Shown here piece by piece: positions 25,536 through 33,905 of a stretch of 64,000 nucleotides of DNA. How positions within the stretch are numbered: position 1 is the stretch's first letter; every line of letters starts with the position of its first letter. The stretch is taken from contig CP073692.1 in NCBI GenBank assembly GCA_018228665.1, positions 1,178,001-1,242,000 on the forward strand, written 5' to 3'. The translations under genes and the position numbers were made by a program. Source of the stretch: Faecalicatena sp. Marseille-Q4148. Lineage in GTDB: Bacteria; Bacillota; Clostridia; Lachnospirales; Lachnospiraceae. The notes below the pieces were generated by a model. It made no database searches, was not told the DNA's origin, and worked only from the letters and a program-made list of their open reading frames with translations.

Positions 25536-27341
25536 CTAAACATTATACATTTTTTCTTCTACATATTCTTTTACAGCTTGATAACGATATCTCATTTTCA
25601 TTAATTTTAAAATATTTAGCGCCTGATGAAACAACATAGGGCTTTCTTTTTTGCAGGTCAATTCTTTAATACAAGCCATGGTCGTAACAGCACGTCCCAA
25701 TTCATTTCCTTTGCCGGCTTCCAGTATCATAACCATACGCTTTCTGTTCCACGCAAATGCTTCTTCTGTTCTCTCCAATTCAGTCAATACTCCTGCCATA
25801 TTTCCTGCTATTAATTCCCAATCCCGGATATTATAAACAGGGTTTAAATCGCTATTTTCATAATTACTCAATATTCTCTCCCATAACAAAATTGCTACTT
25901 CTTTTTCCTCTGTCGAACCTTCCGAGTAAAGATTGGCAATTCGATTCAAAATAATATTTTCACTATGTGTTAAACGATAAGACAAAATATCATTCTCCGC
26001 ATGCGGTAATGTTAGCGTTATAGCTTCATTAAATCTCCTTATTGCCTCTTCTCTTTTGATATTATGACATAAATATTCTGTCATGATGTTTTCCGATATT
26101 ATGTACTGCTGATTCTTAATATTTGACATATCTACTGTTTTTTCTAGTTTTTGTAAAATTTCTTCTACCTCTTCATGCTCAAAACGTTGTCTTCTGGCAG
26201 CAATTTCTCTTTCCAACCGCACTGCTTCAAATCGATCTGCCACAACATACATTCCAACGCGCTCTCTTTCCCGTTTTAGGCGATGCAGAAGTTTTTTCAT
26301 CAGTTCTTCTCTTACCTGTACTTTACCTCGTTCAATTTTTGACAGCGCTTCTCTGGTACATAATCCTTCTGATAATTTTTCCTGCGACATTTTCTTTGCA
26401 AGACGGCTTTTTCGAATCACTTCATAGTCCAATTCAAATGCCCTGTTAATATGCTGAAACATTGGAAAATCTTCAAAATGTATATTATATTCTGTCTCTA
26501 CTTCTACTAATGCATTTCGCATTTCTAACAGTTCTTCTGCCTCTGCTTCTTTTCCATCCTGTTTCAGCAGTAATGCATTTTCCCATAATATCTCCGGAAG
26601 ATATAAAATTCTTCCCTCTTCCCGCAGAAGTTCTAATGCATCTTCTAACCGGCTCTGAAAATACGCATCTGGCAGATTGGAGTATTTTTTCAGCAATAAT
26701 ACTGCATATGGATAAACCTTAACCAATTCTCCCGGATTTAAGCGCTTCTGTTCCAGATATTCTGAAATTTCCCATAATTCCTTTTCGTTTCTTTTTTCCT
26801 GTGTCTGCTCACAAATCTCCCAGCGAAATAGCAGCAGTTTTAATTCCTCTGCACTAAAAATCCGCTGATCAATCGCACGCTCACCTTGCATCGTCTGTAC
26901 AATTGCACTTTCGATATGATTTAATGCTTCTTTCAGCAAATGCAGCGAATTTCTCTCCTGTTTCCAGCGAATCCATAATATCTGCGCCTTTGCTTGCTCG
27001 ATAAATTGTCTGTGAAGCTTTTTCCCTGCTCTTTTTTCTTTCTCATACAGCTGCAGCGTATGCTCTGCTTCTTCTAAATGCAAATGACAAATAGCCGACT
27101 GCACTTGATACTGCAGCTCATATAAGCGATACGTTTCTTTTGGCAGCACATATTCCAGCCGTTCTGTTGATTCACCCAATCTGCCAAATAAGCGGTCTAA
27201 ACGAAAATACCCCGGCGACAGCTCCCCGCTTTCCATTTTCGCAAGTTCTGAAATGTCGCACAGTCCCTCACTTAATTGTTTCAAAGAATAGCCTTTTTCC
27301 TTGCGCAAGCTTCCCAAAATCATCCCAATACTTTGTCCCAT
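25536..27341 (-). CDS. Large transcriptional regulator with two XRE-type HTH domains and TPR-like helices
   Basis: 601 aa from ATG 27341 (GGGAG 8 nt upstream); an ATG at 27386 after AAGGTGAT is an alternative. The first HTH is at residues 5-55 (LGSLRKEKGYSLKQLSEGLC, then DISELAKMESG). A second, clearly related HTH lies near residues 320-370 (IRKSRLAKKMSQEKLSEGLC, TREALSKIERG). Each is followed by leucine-rich helical repeats like the TPR domains of Rgg/PlcR/PrgX regulators, which bind signal peptides. The protein thus looks like an internal duplication. It sits next to, and probably controls, the ATPase-less importer operon. Confidence 0.75.
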   Translation of the reverse strand: MGQSIGMILGSLRKEKGYSLKQLSEGLCDISELAKMESGELSPGYFRLDRLFGRLGESTERLEYVLPKETYRLYELQYQVQSAICHLHLEEAEHTLQLYEKEKRAGKKLHRQFIEQAKAQILWIRWKQERNSLHLLKEALNHIESAIVQTMQGERAIDQRIFSAEELKLLLFRWEICEQTQEKRNEKELWEISEYLEQKRLNPGELVKVYPYAVLLLKKYSNLPDAYFQSRLEDALELLREEGRILYLPEILWENALLLKQDGKEAEAEELLEMRNALVEVETEYNIHFEDFPMFQHINRAFELDYEVIRKSRLAKKMSQEKLSEGLCTREALSKIERGKVQVREELMKKLLHRLKRERERVGMYVVADRFEAVRLEREIAARRQRFEHEEVEEILQKLEKTVDMSNIKNQQYIISENIMTEYLCHNIKREEAIRRFNEAITLTLPHAENDILSYRLTHSENIILNRIANLYSEGSTEEKEVAILLWERILSNYENSDLNPVYNIRDWELIAGNMAGVLTELERTEEAFAWNRKRMVMILEAGKGNELGRAVTTMACIKELTCKKESPMLFHQALNILKLMKMRYRYQAVKEYVEEKMYNV

Positions 27342-27468
27342 TATTTCTTCTCCCACTCCAAATGAGCATAAAGAAATTCCATTCATCCCATATCACCTTA
27401 CGATACTTTATGAATGGAATCCCTCTTTTCTTAATGCTTTTTCTTAAATATAATTACATTCTTAGCAA

Positions 27469-27780
27469 TTACCGCACCAATTTACTTTCATGTCCGGATA
27501 CCCCGCCGATGTTGACAGCTTTGTATCCCATCTTTGTCAAAAAGGTAACTGCTCTCCCTGCCCTTGCCCCACTTAAACAATAGACAAAAAGCGGCGTTTC
27601 TTTTGGCAGATCAATGCCTGCCAGTTTATTTAGCGGAATATTGACACTGCCTTCCAGATGTCCTTCCGCATATTCTCCTTCTGAACGCACATCAAGAAGC
27701 ACGGAACCCTTTGTCTCCTGCTGTGCTTTAATTCCTTCTTCCAGTGAAGGTTCTTTTCCAAACATATTTAAAAATCCCAT
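27469..27780 (-). CDS. Rhodanese-like domain protein
   Basis: 103 aa single-domain rhodanese from ATG 27780; a longer frame to 27804 has no ribosome site. Motifs LLDVRSEGEYAEGHLEGSVNIPL and the active loop YCLSGARAGRA with the catalytic Cys are intact. It should move sulfane sulfur or act in redox or thiol chemistry in the cytoplasm. Length matches PspE/GlpE-type proteins. It follows the cytidylate-kinase-like gene by about 40 nt on the same strand. Confidence 0.88.
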   Translation of the reverse strand: MGFLNMFGKEPSLEEGIKAQQETKGSVLLDVRSEGEYAEGHLEGSVNIPLNKLAGIDLPKETPLFVYCLSGARAGRAVTFLTKMGYKAVNIGGVSGHESKLVR

Positions 27781-27820
27781 GTCTATTACCGTCCTGTCCT
27801 GCATATAGTTTTATATAGTT

Positions 27821-28450
27821 TTATGATTGTTCCCATTTCCGATAAATGCTCTCCAGTGCATCCACGGTTCCTTCCACACCGAGAAGGCTCACATTCAAAA
27901 GAATGTCATGCGATTCAATACTTCCCCATTCTCTTCCTGTATGCGCCTCATAATAGAGCTTTCTTCCTTTATCTACCCGCTTGATCTTTTCTTTTGCCTG
28001 ACGCTCATCCAATTTGTAAATCTGCATGATCCGGCGAACTCTGTCATCGCGATAGGCATGGACAAATACATTGATGCAATTGGAATAATCTCCAAGAATA
28101 TAGTCTGCACATCGCCCCACAAAAATGCATGAACTTCTCTTCGCCAGTTCCAAAATAATCTCTTTCTGTGCGCGGAATACTTTGTCGCTGAGCGGCACGG
28201 TGTCCTCTCCCTCTCTCATAAACACCGTATAATCTCCGGTATTTACAACATAGCCGGATAAAAATTTCCCAAGAATCGACTCATCCACCTGACTTGCCTC
28301 TTCATTCGTAATTGCCAGCTTTCTTGCAGCCATTGCAATCAGATTATGATCATAAAGCGGAATATTCAAACGCTCTGCCAACCTGTTGCCAATTTCGTGT
28401 CCACCGCTGCCGAATTCTCTTCCAATCGTAATAATTACATGATCTGTCAT
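27821..28450 (-). CDS. Cytidylate kinase-like family protein
   Basis: 209 aa. The P-loop-like start TIGREFGSGGHEIGNRLAERL and the later FVGRCADYILGDY and RVRRIMQIYKLDERQAKEKIKRVD match the cytidylate-kinase-2 family common in Clostridia. That family has a NMP-kinase fold, but its substrate is not settled. The gene is in a run of same-strand genes from dgkA to the rhodanese. Confidence 0.85.
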   Translation of the reverse strand: MTDHVIITIGREFGSGGHEIGNRLAERLNIPLYDHNLIAMAARKLAITNEEASQVDESILGKFLSGYVVNTGDYTVFMREGEDTVPLSDKVFRAQKEIILELAKRSSCIFVGRCADYILGDYSNCINVFVHAYRDDRVRRIMQIYKLDERQAKEKIKRVDKGRKLYYEAHTGREWGSIESHDILLNVSLLGVEGTVDALESIYRKWEQS

Positions 28451-28482
28451 ACATGTATCCCCCTTTCAATCTTCCGAAATAT

Positions 28483-30066
28483 TTATTTTCTCGAAAAAAT
28501 ATGTTTTAAAAATACATACATTACAATCCCAAAAGCAATCAGATATCCAAACGCTCCAAGCGCCGGAATCCCCCATATCTTCGGTGTCATATCTGTTGTG
28601 CAGATAATGCTGGAGCTGATCAGAAGCGCCATTACCCAAAGCCCCATTACAATGTTTCTTACCAGCCTTCGCAGCAGCCTTTCCAATTCTCCGGCTGCAT
28701 GAAGTTCCAGATTAATTTTCGTCTGCCCCTTTAAGTAGCCCTGAAGGATATCGGATAATAATGACGGAATATTGACTGCTTTCTGAATAAATCTGTACAG
28801 ATTCTTTCCACTGTTTTTCAGCTCTTTTTTCAAGCTCTTTTCTTCGAGGATTTTTCCCGCCATATGCCTCGATGCAATCTCAACCATATTGATCTCCGGC
28901 GCAATATCTGCCAGCACACCTTCCATATGTGTTAATCCTCTTGCGAGCATAGTCATTCCATGAGGCATAATAATCTTATTCTCTTTCATCACTTCCATAA
29001 GATCCATTGTTACCTCTGCAATGTCAATCGCCCCAAAATCTGCTGTTCCGTACTTTGAAAGCAGACTGCTGATGTCTTCATAAAGCTGGCTCTGATCCGG
29101 TTTTTCTTTAAAATCTCCAAGCGCCAGCACAACATCCTGCAGAAGTCCCACATCTCCGACTGCAATTCCCTGAATTGCCCGTCCGAGGAGTTCCCGATCC
29201 CTCTCCGTCAGCCGTCCCATCATCCCCATATCAATCCAGATAATCTTTCCTTCGCACACTTTTACATTGCCCGGATGTGGATCGGCATGAAAGAACCCAT
29301 CATCCATTACCTGTTTGATATAGTTGTCTATCAGCTTAATTCCGATTTCTTCCAGATCATATCCGTCAGCGAGCAATGCTTTCTTATCATCCACACTGCA
29401 CCCTTCAATATGCTCCATAACAAGTACGGACTGATTCGTATATTCCTGATAAAGCTTTGGAACACCGACAAATGCAACTGCTTTATTGTGTCTTGCAAAT
29501 TCTTCCATATTAGCTGCTTCTGTAAGGAAATTCATCTCCTCACGCGTCACTGCCCAAAGTTCATCAAGCACCATATCCAGGTCAACCATTTCCTTTAGGC
29601 TTACCGGAGGGAGCAGCTTGACCGCCCGATGTAAAAGACCGATATCTCTTGCCATCGTCTCATAGATCCCTCTTCGCTGCACTTTCACAACAACCGAAGC
29701 GCCGTTCTTCAATACCGCTTTATGTACTTGCGCGATAGAAGCTGAGCCAAGAGGGGTATCGTCTATTGCTGTAAATATTTCGCTCCAGGGGCATCCATAA
29801 GCACTCTCCAGAACTTCCTCTACTTCTGAAAAACTCATTGGGGCAACTTCTGAGCGGAGCCGCATCAGTTCATCACAATATCGCTTCGGCAAAATATCTG
29901 AATGCATGGACATAATCTGTCCCAATTTGATAAATGTAGGTCCCAGGTCTTCCAGAATGAGGCGAAGTTTCTCCGGCGTTACACCTCTTGTAATCCCGTG
30001 CTTTTTCAGCACCCCTGTCATCTCTTTTAATCTAGTCCGGTACTCCTGCGTTTCCTGCCTGCTCAT
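28483..30066 (-). CDS. ABC1/UbiB (AarF)-family atypical kinase
   Basis: 527 aa from ATG 30066, which has GGAGG 6 nt upstream; this start lies inside the 3' end of the phasin-like gene (35-nt overlap). Hallmarks are the KxGQ motif in TFIKLGQIMSMHSDILP, the VVVKVQRRG lysine, EEMNFLTEAANMEEF, and the catalytic segment GFFHADPHPGNV. Two TM helices close the C-terminus, anchoring it to the membrane. UbiB proteins support isoprenoid-lipid metabolism by an ATPase or kinase activity; in an anaerobe without ubiquinone the client is unknown. Confidence 0.9.
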   Translation of the reverse strand: MSRQETQEYRTRLKEMTGVLKKHGITRGVTPEKLRLILEDLGPTFIKLGQIMSMHSDILPKRYCDELMRLRSEVAPMSFSEVEEVLESAYGCPWSEIFTAIDDTPLGSASIAQVHKAVLKNGASVVVKVQRRGIYETMARDIGLLHRAVKLLPPVSLKEMVDLDMVLDELWAVTREEMNFLTEAANMEEFARHNKAVAFVGVPKLYQEYTNQSVLVMEHIEGCSVDDKKALLADGYDLEEIGIKLIDNYIKQVMDDGFFHADPHPGNVKVCEGKIIWIDMGMMGRLTERDRELLGRAIQGIAVGDVGLLQDVVLALGDFKEKPDQSQLYEDISSLLSKYGTADFGAIDIAEVTMDLMEVMKENKIIMPHGMTMLARGLTHMEGVLADIAPEINMVEIASRHMAGKILEEKSLKKELKNSGKNLYRFIQKAVNIPSLLSDILQGYLKGQTKINLELHAAGELERLLRRLVRNIVMGLWVMALLISSSIICTTDMTPKIWGIPALGAFGYLIAFGIVMYVFLKHIFSRK

Positions 30067-30367
30067 CTGCTGCCTCCATCGCTGCAAGCTGCTCTTTCAG
30101 CGCCTCGATCATCTCCGGCGACATCTTCTCAAGCATCTCGCTGATTTCTTCCGGTGAATCCGGCTCTTCTGCCACATTCATCTTCTCTTTTACCGTTTTC
30201 TTAATGTTGTGTTTCAACTCTTCATTCAGCGCCTTCCCCTGTTCCACTGTCAGTTCGCCTTTTTCTACCATCTCATCCAGCATCTCTTTTGATTTTTCTG
30301 CTGTTGTTGCCACAACACCAATCCCTGCTAACAAAAGTTTCTTAATATTATCTCCAAATCCATCCAT
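30032..30367 (-). CDS. Phasin-like (polyhydroxyalkanoate granule protein-like) coiled-coil protein
   Basis: 111 aa. A short hydrophobic start (IKKLLLAGIGVVATTAEKS) and the segment MVEKGELTVEQGKALNEELK are typical of the PhaF/phasin-like small proteins. A Glu/Met-rich helical tail follows. No PHA genes are present, so a granule role is unlikely. Such proteins often precede UbiB-like genes in Firmicutes, and here they overlap by 35 nt, so translation is probably coupled. Start after AGGAG. Confidence 0.75.
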   Translation of the reverse strand: MDGFGDNIKKLLLAGIGVVATTAEKSKEMLDEMVEKGELTVEQGKALNEELKHNIKKTVKEKMNVAEEPDSPEEISEMLEKMSPEMIEALKEQLAAMEAADEQAGNAGVPD

Positions 30368-30416
30368 GTTACATGCTCCTCTCTCTGCATATTCTGCGCT
30401 TCCTTATCCGGTTCTT

Positions 30417-30794
30417 TCACAGCGAAAAAAGCTGTAAAAGCTTTGGAAGAAATATAATAAGTCCCGCTGCTGCTGCCATAAGCGCCGCAATCAGAACTGC
30501 TCCGGCGGCAGTGTCCTTTGCCAGCTTGGCAAGGGGACGTTTCTCTTCCGTCACAAGATCTACTACTGCCTCAATTGCTGTATTCACAAGTTCCAGCGCC
30601 ATAATCATTCCAAACAATACCAGACAGATACACCACTCCAGTGCAGAAATATGAAATAGTATTCCCGCTGCTGTCACTCCTATCGCTGCCACACAGTGAA
30701 TCTTCATATTCCGTTCCTTTCGGATTCCGGCAAAAATCCCTTCAAATGCATAACCAAAACTTTTATACAATGGTTCTTTCTTCGGCTGTCTCAT
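30417..30794 (-). CDS. dgkA: Diacylglycerol/undecaprenol kinase family protein
   Basis: 125 aa with an N-terminal cytosolic helix, three TM helices and the catalytic signature MALELVNTAIEAVVDL, with the Glu residues of the DgkA active site. In Firmicutes this enzyme phosphorylates undecaprenol to recycle the cell-wall lipid carrier. GAGGTGAGAAA precedes the ATG. It lies 49 nt before the phasin-like gene. Confidence 0.92.
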   Translation of the reverse strand: MRQPKKEPLYKSFGYAFEGIFAGIRKERNMKIHCVAAIGVTAAGILFHISALEWCICLVLFGMIMALELVNTAIEAVVDLVTEEKRPLAKLAKDTAAGAVLIAALMAAAAGLIIFLPKLLQLFSL

Positions 30795-30991
30795 TTTCTC
30801 ACCTCTTATTCGGAATTTAACTCTATTATACTACATTTTGCACAAAAATATATAAATTTTTGGTTAATTTTATATTCTTTTGCTCTTTTTTATCCTGTAT
30901 TTCTCTATTGATTATCATGGACTTTAAACAATTTTTGCACTATACTAAAGCTAATAGATTATTTCCACCGGAAAGCATACAGGAGGTTGTT

Positions 30992-31459
30992 ATGAGAATA
31001 GAGATCCCGGAATATAAAACATTAGAACTTGACACTATTTTTCTTGATTTTAACGGAACCATTGCCGTGGACGGCGTCATTCCAAAGAGTGTTTGTCAAA
31101 GACTGATTACTCTTGCCGGCAATTTTCGTATCTATGTGCTGACTGCAGATACCAATGGAACAGCAAAAGAACAGTGTGAACAGCTTCCGGTTTATTTACA
31201 GACATTTCCATCGGGAAATGCAAGAGATTACAAAAAAGAATTATTAAAATCGGTTGGTGCAAGACGATGTGCCGCCTTTGGCAATGGACGCAATGACGAA
31301 CTCATGTTAAAAGAAGCCGCATTTTCCGTTGCAGTCATGGGAACGGAAGGCGTATATGGAAAGCTTCTCAAAGAGGCAGACATTTGCGTCTCTTCTATCG
31401 AAGATGGATTAGAACTGCTGATTCACCCGAATCGACTGATCGCAGGACTGCGCGGATAA
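30992..31459 (+). CDS. Small HAD-superfamily protein (soluble P-type-ATPase-like)
   Basis: 155 aa from ATG 30992, with AGGAGG upstream; the frame open to 30860 has no ribosome site. Motif I is DFNGT instead of the usual DxDGT, so the second Asp (general acid/base) is Asn. Motif II is VLTADT and motif IV FGNGRNDELML. It fits the COG4087 'soluble P-type ATPase' proteins. The loss of the second Asp suggests a binding or slow-phosphatase role. It is followed at 22 nt by a coiled-coil protein gene. Confidence 0.8.
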   Translation: MRIEIPEYKTLELDTIFLDFNGTIAVDGVIPKSVCQRLITLAGNFRIYVLTADTNGTAKEQCEQLPVYLQTFPSGNARDYKKELLKSVGARRCAAFGNGRNDELMLKEAAFSVAVMGTEGVYGKLLKEADICVSSIEDGLELLIHPNRLIAGLRG

Positions 31460-31481
31460 AGAATTAAAAAAGGAGCATCTT

Positions 31482-31823
31482 ATGGAAATATTATTTTCGA
31501 ATCAGAAAGAATCACATTTTATCGAAGTTTATAATGAATATTTAAAGAAAATTCCGGATTTGCTAAAGCAGCTGGAGACCGTAGAACAGATGTATCAAAA
31601 AGCCTGCCTGGAAGAATCCATGCTGCCATCAGGCTCTGATGACAATCACAGCGTCGCTTTGTATGAGGAACGTCTGACGCGTATCAAAGCACAATGTGAG
31701 GAACGTGCCGCCGATATCAGACAGCAGTGTCATCTGATTTTTGATCTGAAATCTCAGATAGAAGCAGAAAGTCTTGTATTGACAAAACTGATTTCTTCAG
31801 AACCATCTTCGGAAAAAAACTAA
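31482..31823 (+). CDS. Hypothetical coiled-coil protein
   Basis: 113 aa, no signal or membrane segment, rich in Glu, Gln and Leu with heptad-like spacing in residues 15-45 and 60-100. Not recognised. AAGGAG precedes the ATG. It lies between the HAD gene (22 nt) and the YheO-like gene (27 nt), and the three probably form one transcript. Confidence 0.7.
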   Translation: MEILFSNQKESHFIEVYNEYLKKIPDLLKQLETVEQMYQKACLEESMLPSGSDDNHSVALYEERLTRIKAQCEERAADIRQQCHLIFDLKSQIEAESLVLTKLISSEPSSEKN

Positions 31824-31850
31824 TTCTAATAAGGAAAAGGAAGCTATAAT

Positions 31851-32549
31851 ATGATATCTACTATTTTACAGCCCTATATCCCCCTCGTTGAATTTCTCGG
31901 TCAGACGTTAGGACCGGATTATGAGATTGTTCTTCAGGACCTGACTCCTGAACACAACTGCATCATCGCAATCGCAAACGGCAGCATCAGCGGCCGAACC
32001 GTTGGAAGCCCGCTGACCAATGCTGCGCTTCAGATGCTTTCCGGAAAATTATACGAATCCCATGATTTTCTTGTAAACTATAAAGGCATCGCTGAAAACG
32101 GTCATGTGCTGCGCTCTTCTACGATGTTTATTAAAGATTCTTCCGGCATCCCTGTTGGACTTCTGTGCATTAATTTTGATGACAGCCGGTTCATGGAACT
32201 CCACGAGAAGCTAATGGCGGTCATACATCCGGCTTCTGCTTCTGCAAATGTTCCTGCATTTTCCAAAACGCTTTCGTTCTCAAGTTCCGAGACGTCCGAC
32301 AGCATTCCGGAAATTACAGAACATTTCTCTATGGACATTCATTCACTTATGCAGAAAATTTTTGACGATACAACTGCTTCCATTTCAACACCGTTGGATC
32401 GGCTAACGCAAAGTGAACGTAAAGAACTGATACGCCAACTGCATGACAGAGGACTTTTCCAGCTCAAAGGAGCAATTTCCTTTGTTGCAGGACAATTTTC
32501 CTGTTCATCGGCAACGATCTACCGCTATCTCAGTGAGATCAACGGTTAA
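31851..32549 (+). CDS. YheO/DauR-like PAS-HTH transcriptional regulator
   Basis: 232 aa. The N-terminal YheO-type PAS domain (LGPDYEIVLQDL, SISGRTVGSPLT, LLCINFDD, residues about 10-115) is followed by a low-complexity Ser/Glu linker and a C-terminal DauR-type HTH (TQSERKELIRQLHDRGLFQLKGA, SSATIYRYL). Related proteins sense small metabolites, such as D-arginine in Pseudomonas. Likely a local regulator; target unknown. Confidence 0.85.
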   Translation: MISTILQPYIPLVEFLGQTLGPDYEIVLQDLTPEHNCIIAIANGSISGRTVGSPLTNAALQMLSGKLYESHDFLVNYKGIAENGHVLRSSTMFIKDSSGIPVGLLCINFDDSRFMELHEKLMAVIHPASASANVPAFSKTLSFSSSETSDSIPEITEHFSMDIHSLMQKIFDDTTASISTPLDRLTQSERKELIRQLHDRGLFQLKGAISFVAGQFSCSSATIYRYLSEING

Positions 32550-32562
32550 ATCCGCCCTAAGT

Positions 32563-33450
32563 TTACGGCACTAAAATCAGCTCACAGGTAGACTCCTGGA
32601 AAGCTTCTTTTGCTTTTTCATTTAGAACTTTTAATGCAAGTTCCAGATTTTTTACTTCCAGGCTGTCTGCCTCAATCTGAAAATATATCGCAATCCACAA
32701 ATGCCGTCCCGTTCTCGTAATATCGAAAAAGACAGGCGTAAACTGGTATTGTTCCAGTATCGGATGACAGATTTCTTTGACTTCCTCCATGAATGTCTCA
32801 TCCGGTGAAAACAGAAAAAGATCTTTTACCGCTCCCCACAGTACCTTTATACTTTCCGGAAGCATGAATACCATAACGATGACCGCTACAATCTGGTCAA
32901 AGTACGGCGTAAGAAATCCAAGCGGTGTTTTTTCCAGATACATCGATACAAAAAAGGCAAGAGACATGCCCAAACTATATACAATATCTAGTTTCCAGCC
33001 AAGAAGTTCTGCGGTAATCGTCGGGGAGGATAAGTTGCGGTTCAGCCGTTTCATGATTAGAAAAATAACAATACTGGCTGCCCCAAGACAAAACTGGAAC
33101 AGCGAAACTTGTGCATGGTCTACCGGATTTCCTCCTGACAAAGCAGAATCCAACACTTCTGCCGATACTCCCATCGTTACCGAAAGCATCATAACCCCTT
33201 TAATTATGACAAATATTGATTCAATCTGAAAATATCCGTAAGGATGTTTTTCTGATACAGGCTTATGAAACAACGGTGTCAAAAACAACAGCAGCGCAAT
33301 AAAGACAAGTTCTGATGCATCGTATACTGCATCGGTCAATGCAGACTGTGAATGACTGTATATAGAAAAAATAAATTCTACAACAGCAAACATCAATCCT
33401 GAGAAAAACGACATCAGCAGAATCTGTTTTTCTTTTTTTTCGGTTATCAT
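32563..33450 (-). CDS. Cation diffusion facilitator (CDF) family metal efflux transporter
   Basis: 295 aa with six TM helices and a C-terminal cytosolic ferredoxin-like domain. TM2 has the metal-site pattern SALTDAVYDASE, the loop EKHPYGYFQIES is the family marker, and TM5 has LDIVYSLG with its Asp. Metal is probably Zn2+, Fe2+ or Mn2+. It converges with the YheO-like gene, 13 nt between stops, and has GAGGTGAC before its ATG. Confidence 0.88.
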   Translation of the reverse strand: MITEKKEKQILLMSFFSGLMFAVVEFIFSIYSHSQSALTDAVYDASELVFIALLLFLTPLFHKPVSEKHPYGYFQIESIFVIIKGVMMLSVTMGVSAEVLDSALSGGNPVDHAQVSLFQFCLGAASIVIFLIMKRLNRNLSSPTITAELLGWKLDIVYSLGMSLAFFVSMYLEKTPLGFLTPYFDQIVAVIVMVFMLPESIKVLWGAVKDLFLFSPDETFMEEVKEICHPILEQYQFTPVFFDITRTGRHLWIAIYFQIEADSLEVKNLELALKVLNEKAKEAFQESTCELILVP

Positions 33451-33524
33451 GTTGTCACCTCATTTTTGAAATATAAGTGAGATTATAACGCTACTGGTTA
33501 TAAAAGTAAAGCCGTTTCCCTTCT

Positions 33525-33905
33525 CTACACCGAAGCTTCCACCGTTTTCACCCGGAATCCAAAGTATATGATATGGAATATCCATACAATCACCAAAACT
33601 GCTCTGCCAATCGGTACAGCTCCCATCATGGCAAATCCAATTCCCATTGTAATGGTAACACCTGCCATAATCCCAACCTTTGTTTTTCTTGTCATCCCTT
33701 CACCTTTTGCATAAGTTTCCAGATTATTTTTATAGAGCTTTGTTCCACAAAACCAGTTTTCCAGTTTCCTGCTGCTTTTCGCAAAACAAAACGCTGCCCC
33801 GAGCAGAAATACGACACAGGGAACTAATGGAATCATTGCCCCTGCCGCGCCAATTCCTGTCAAAAGAAATCCTGCCGCAGCCCATAAGAATTTTGTTGTT
33901 TTCAT
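33525..33905 (-). CDS. DUF454 (YbaN-like) membrane protein
   Basis: 126 aa with four hydrophobic segments (WAAAGFLLTGIGAAGAMIP, VFLLGAAFCFAKSS, KVGIMAGVTITMGIGFAM, VLVIVWIFHIIYFG), as in YbaN. Function unknown. Its ATG abuts the stop of the second ABC gene, so it belongs to the metal-box operon starting at 37308. Confidence 0.85.
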   Translation of the reverse strand: MKTTKFLWAAAGFLLTGIGAAGAMIPLVPCVVFLLGAAFCFAKSSRKLENWFCGTKLYKNNLETYAKGEGMTRKTKVGIMAGVTITMGIGFAMMGAVPIGRAVLVIVWIFHIIYFGFRVKTVEASV

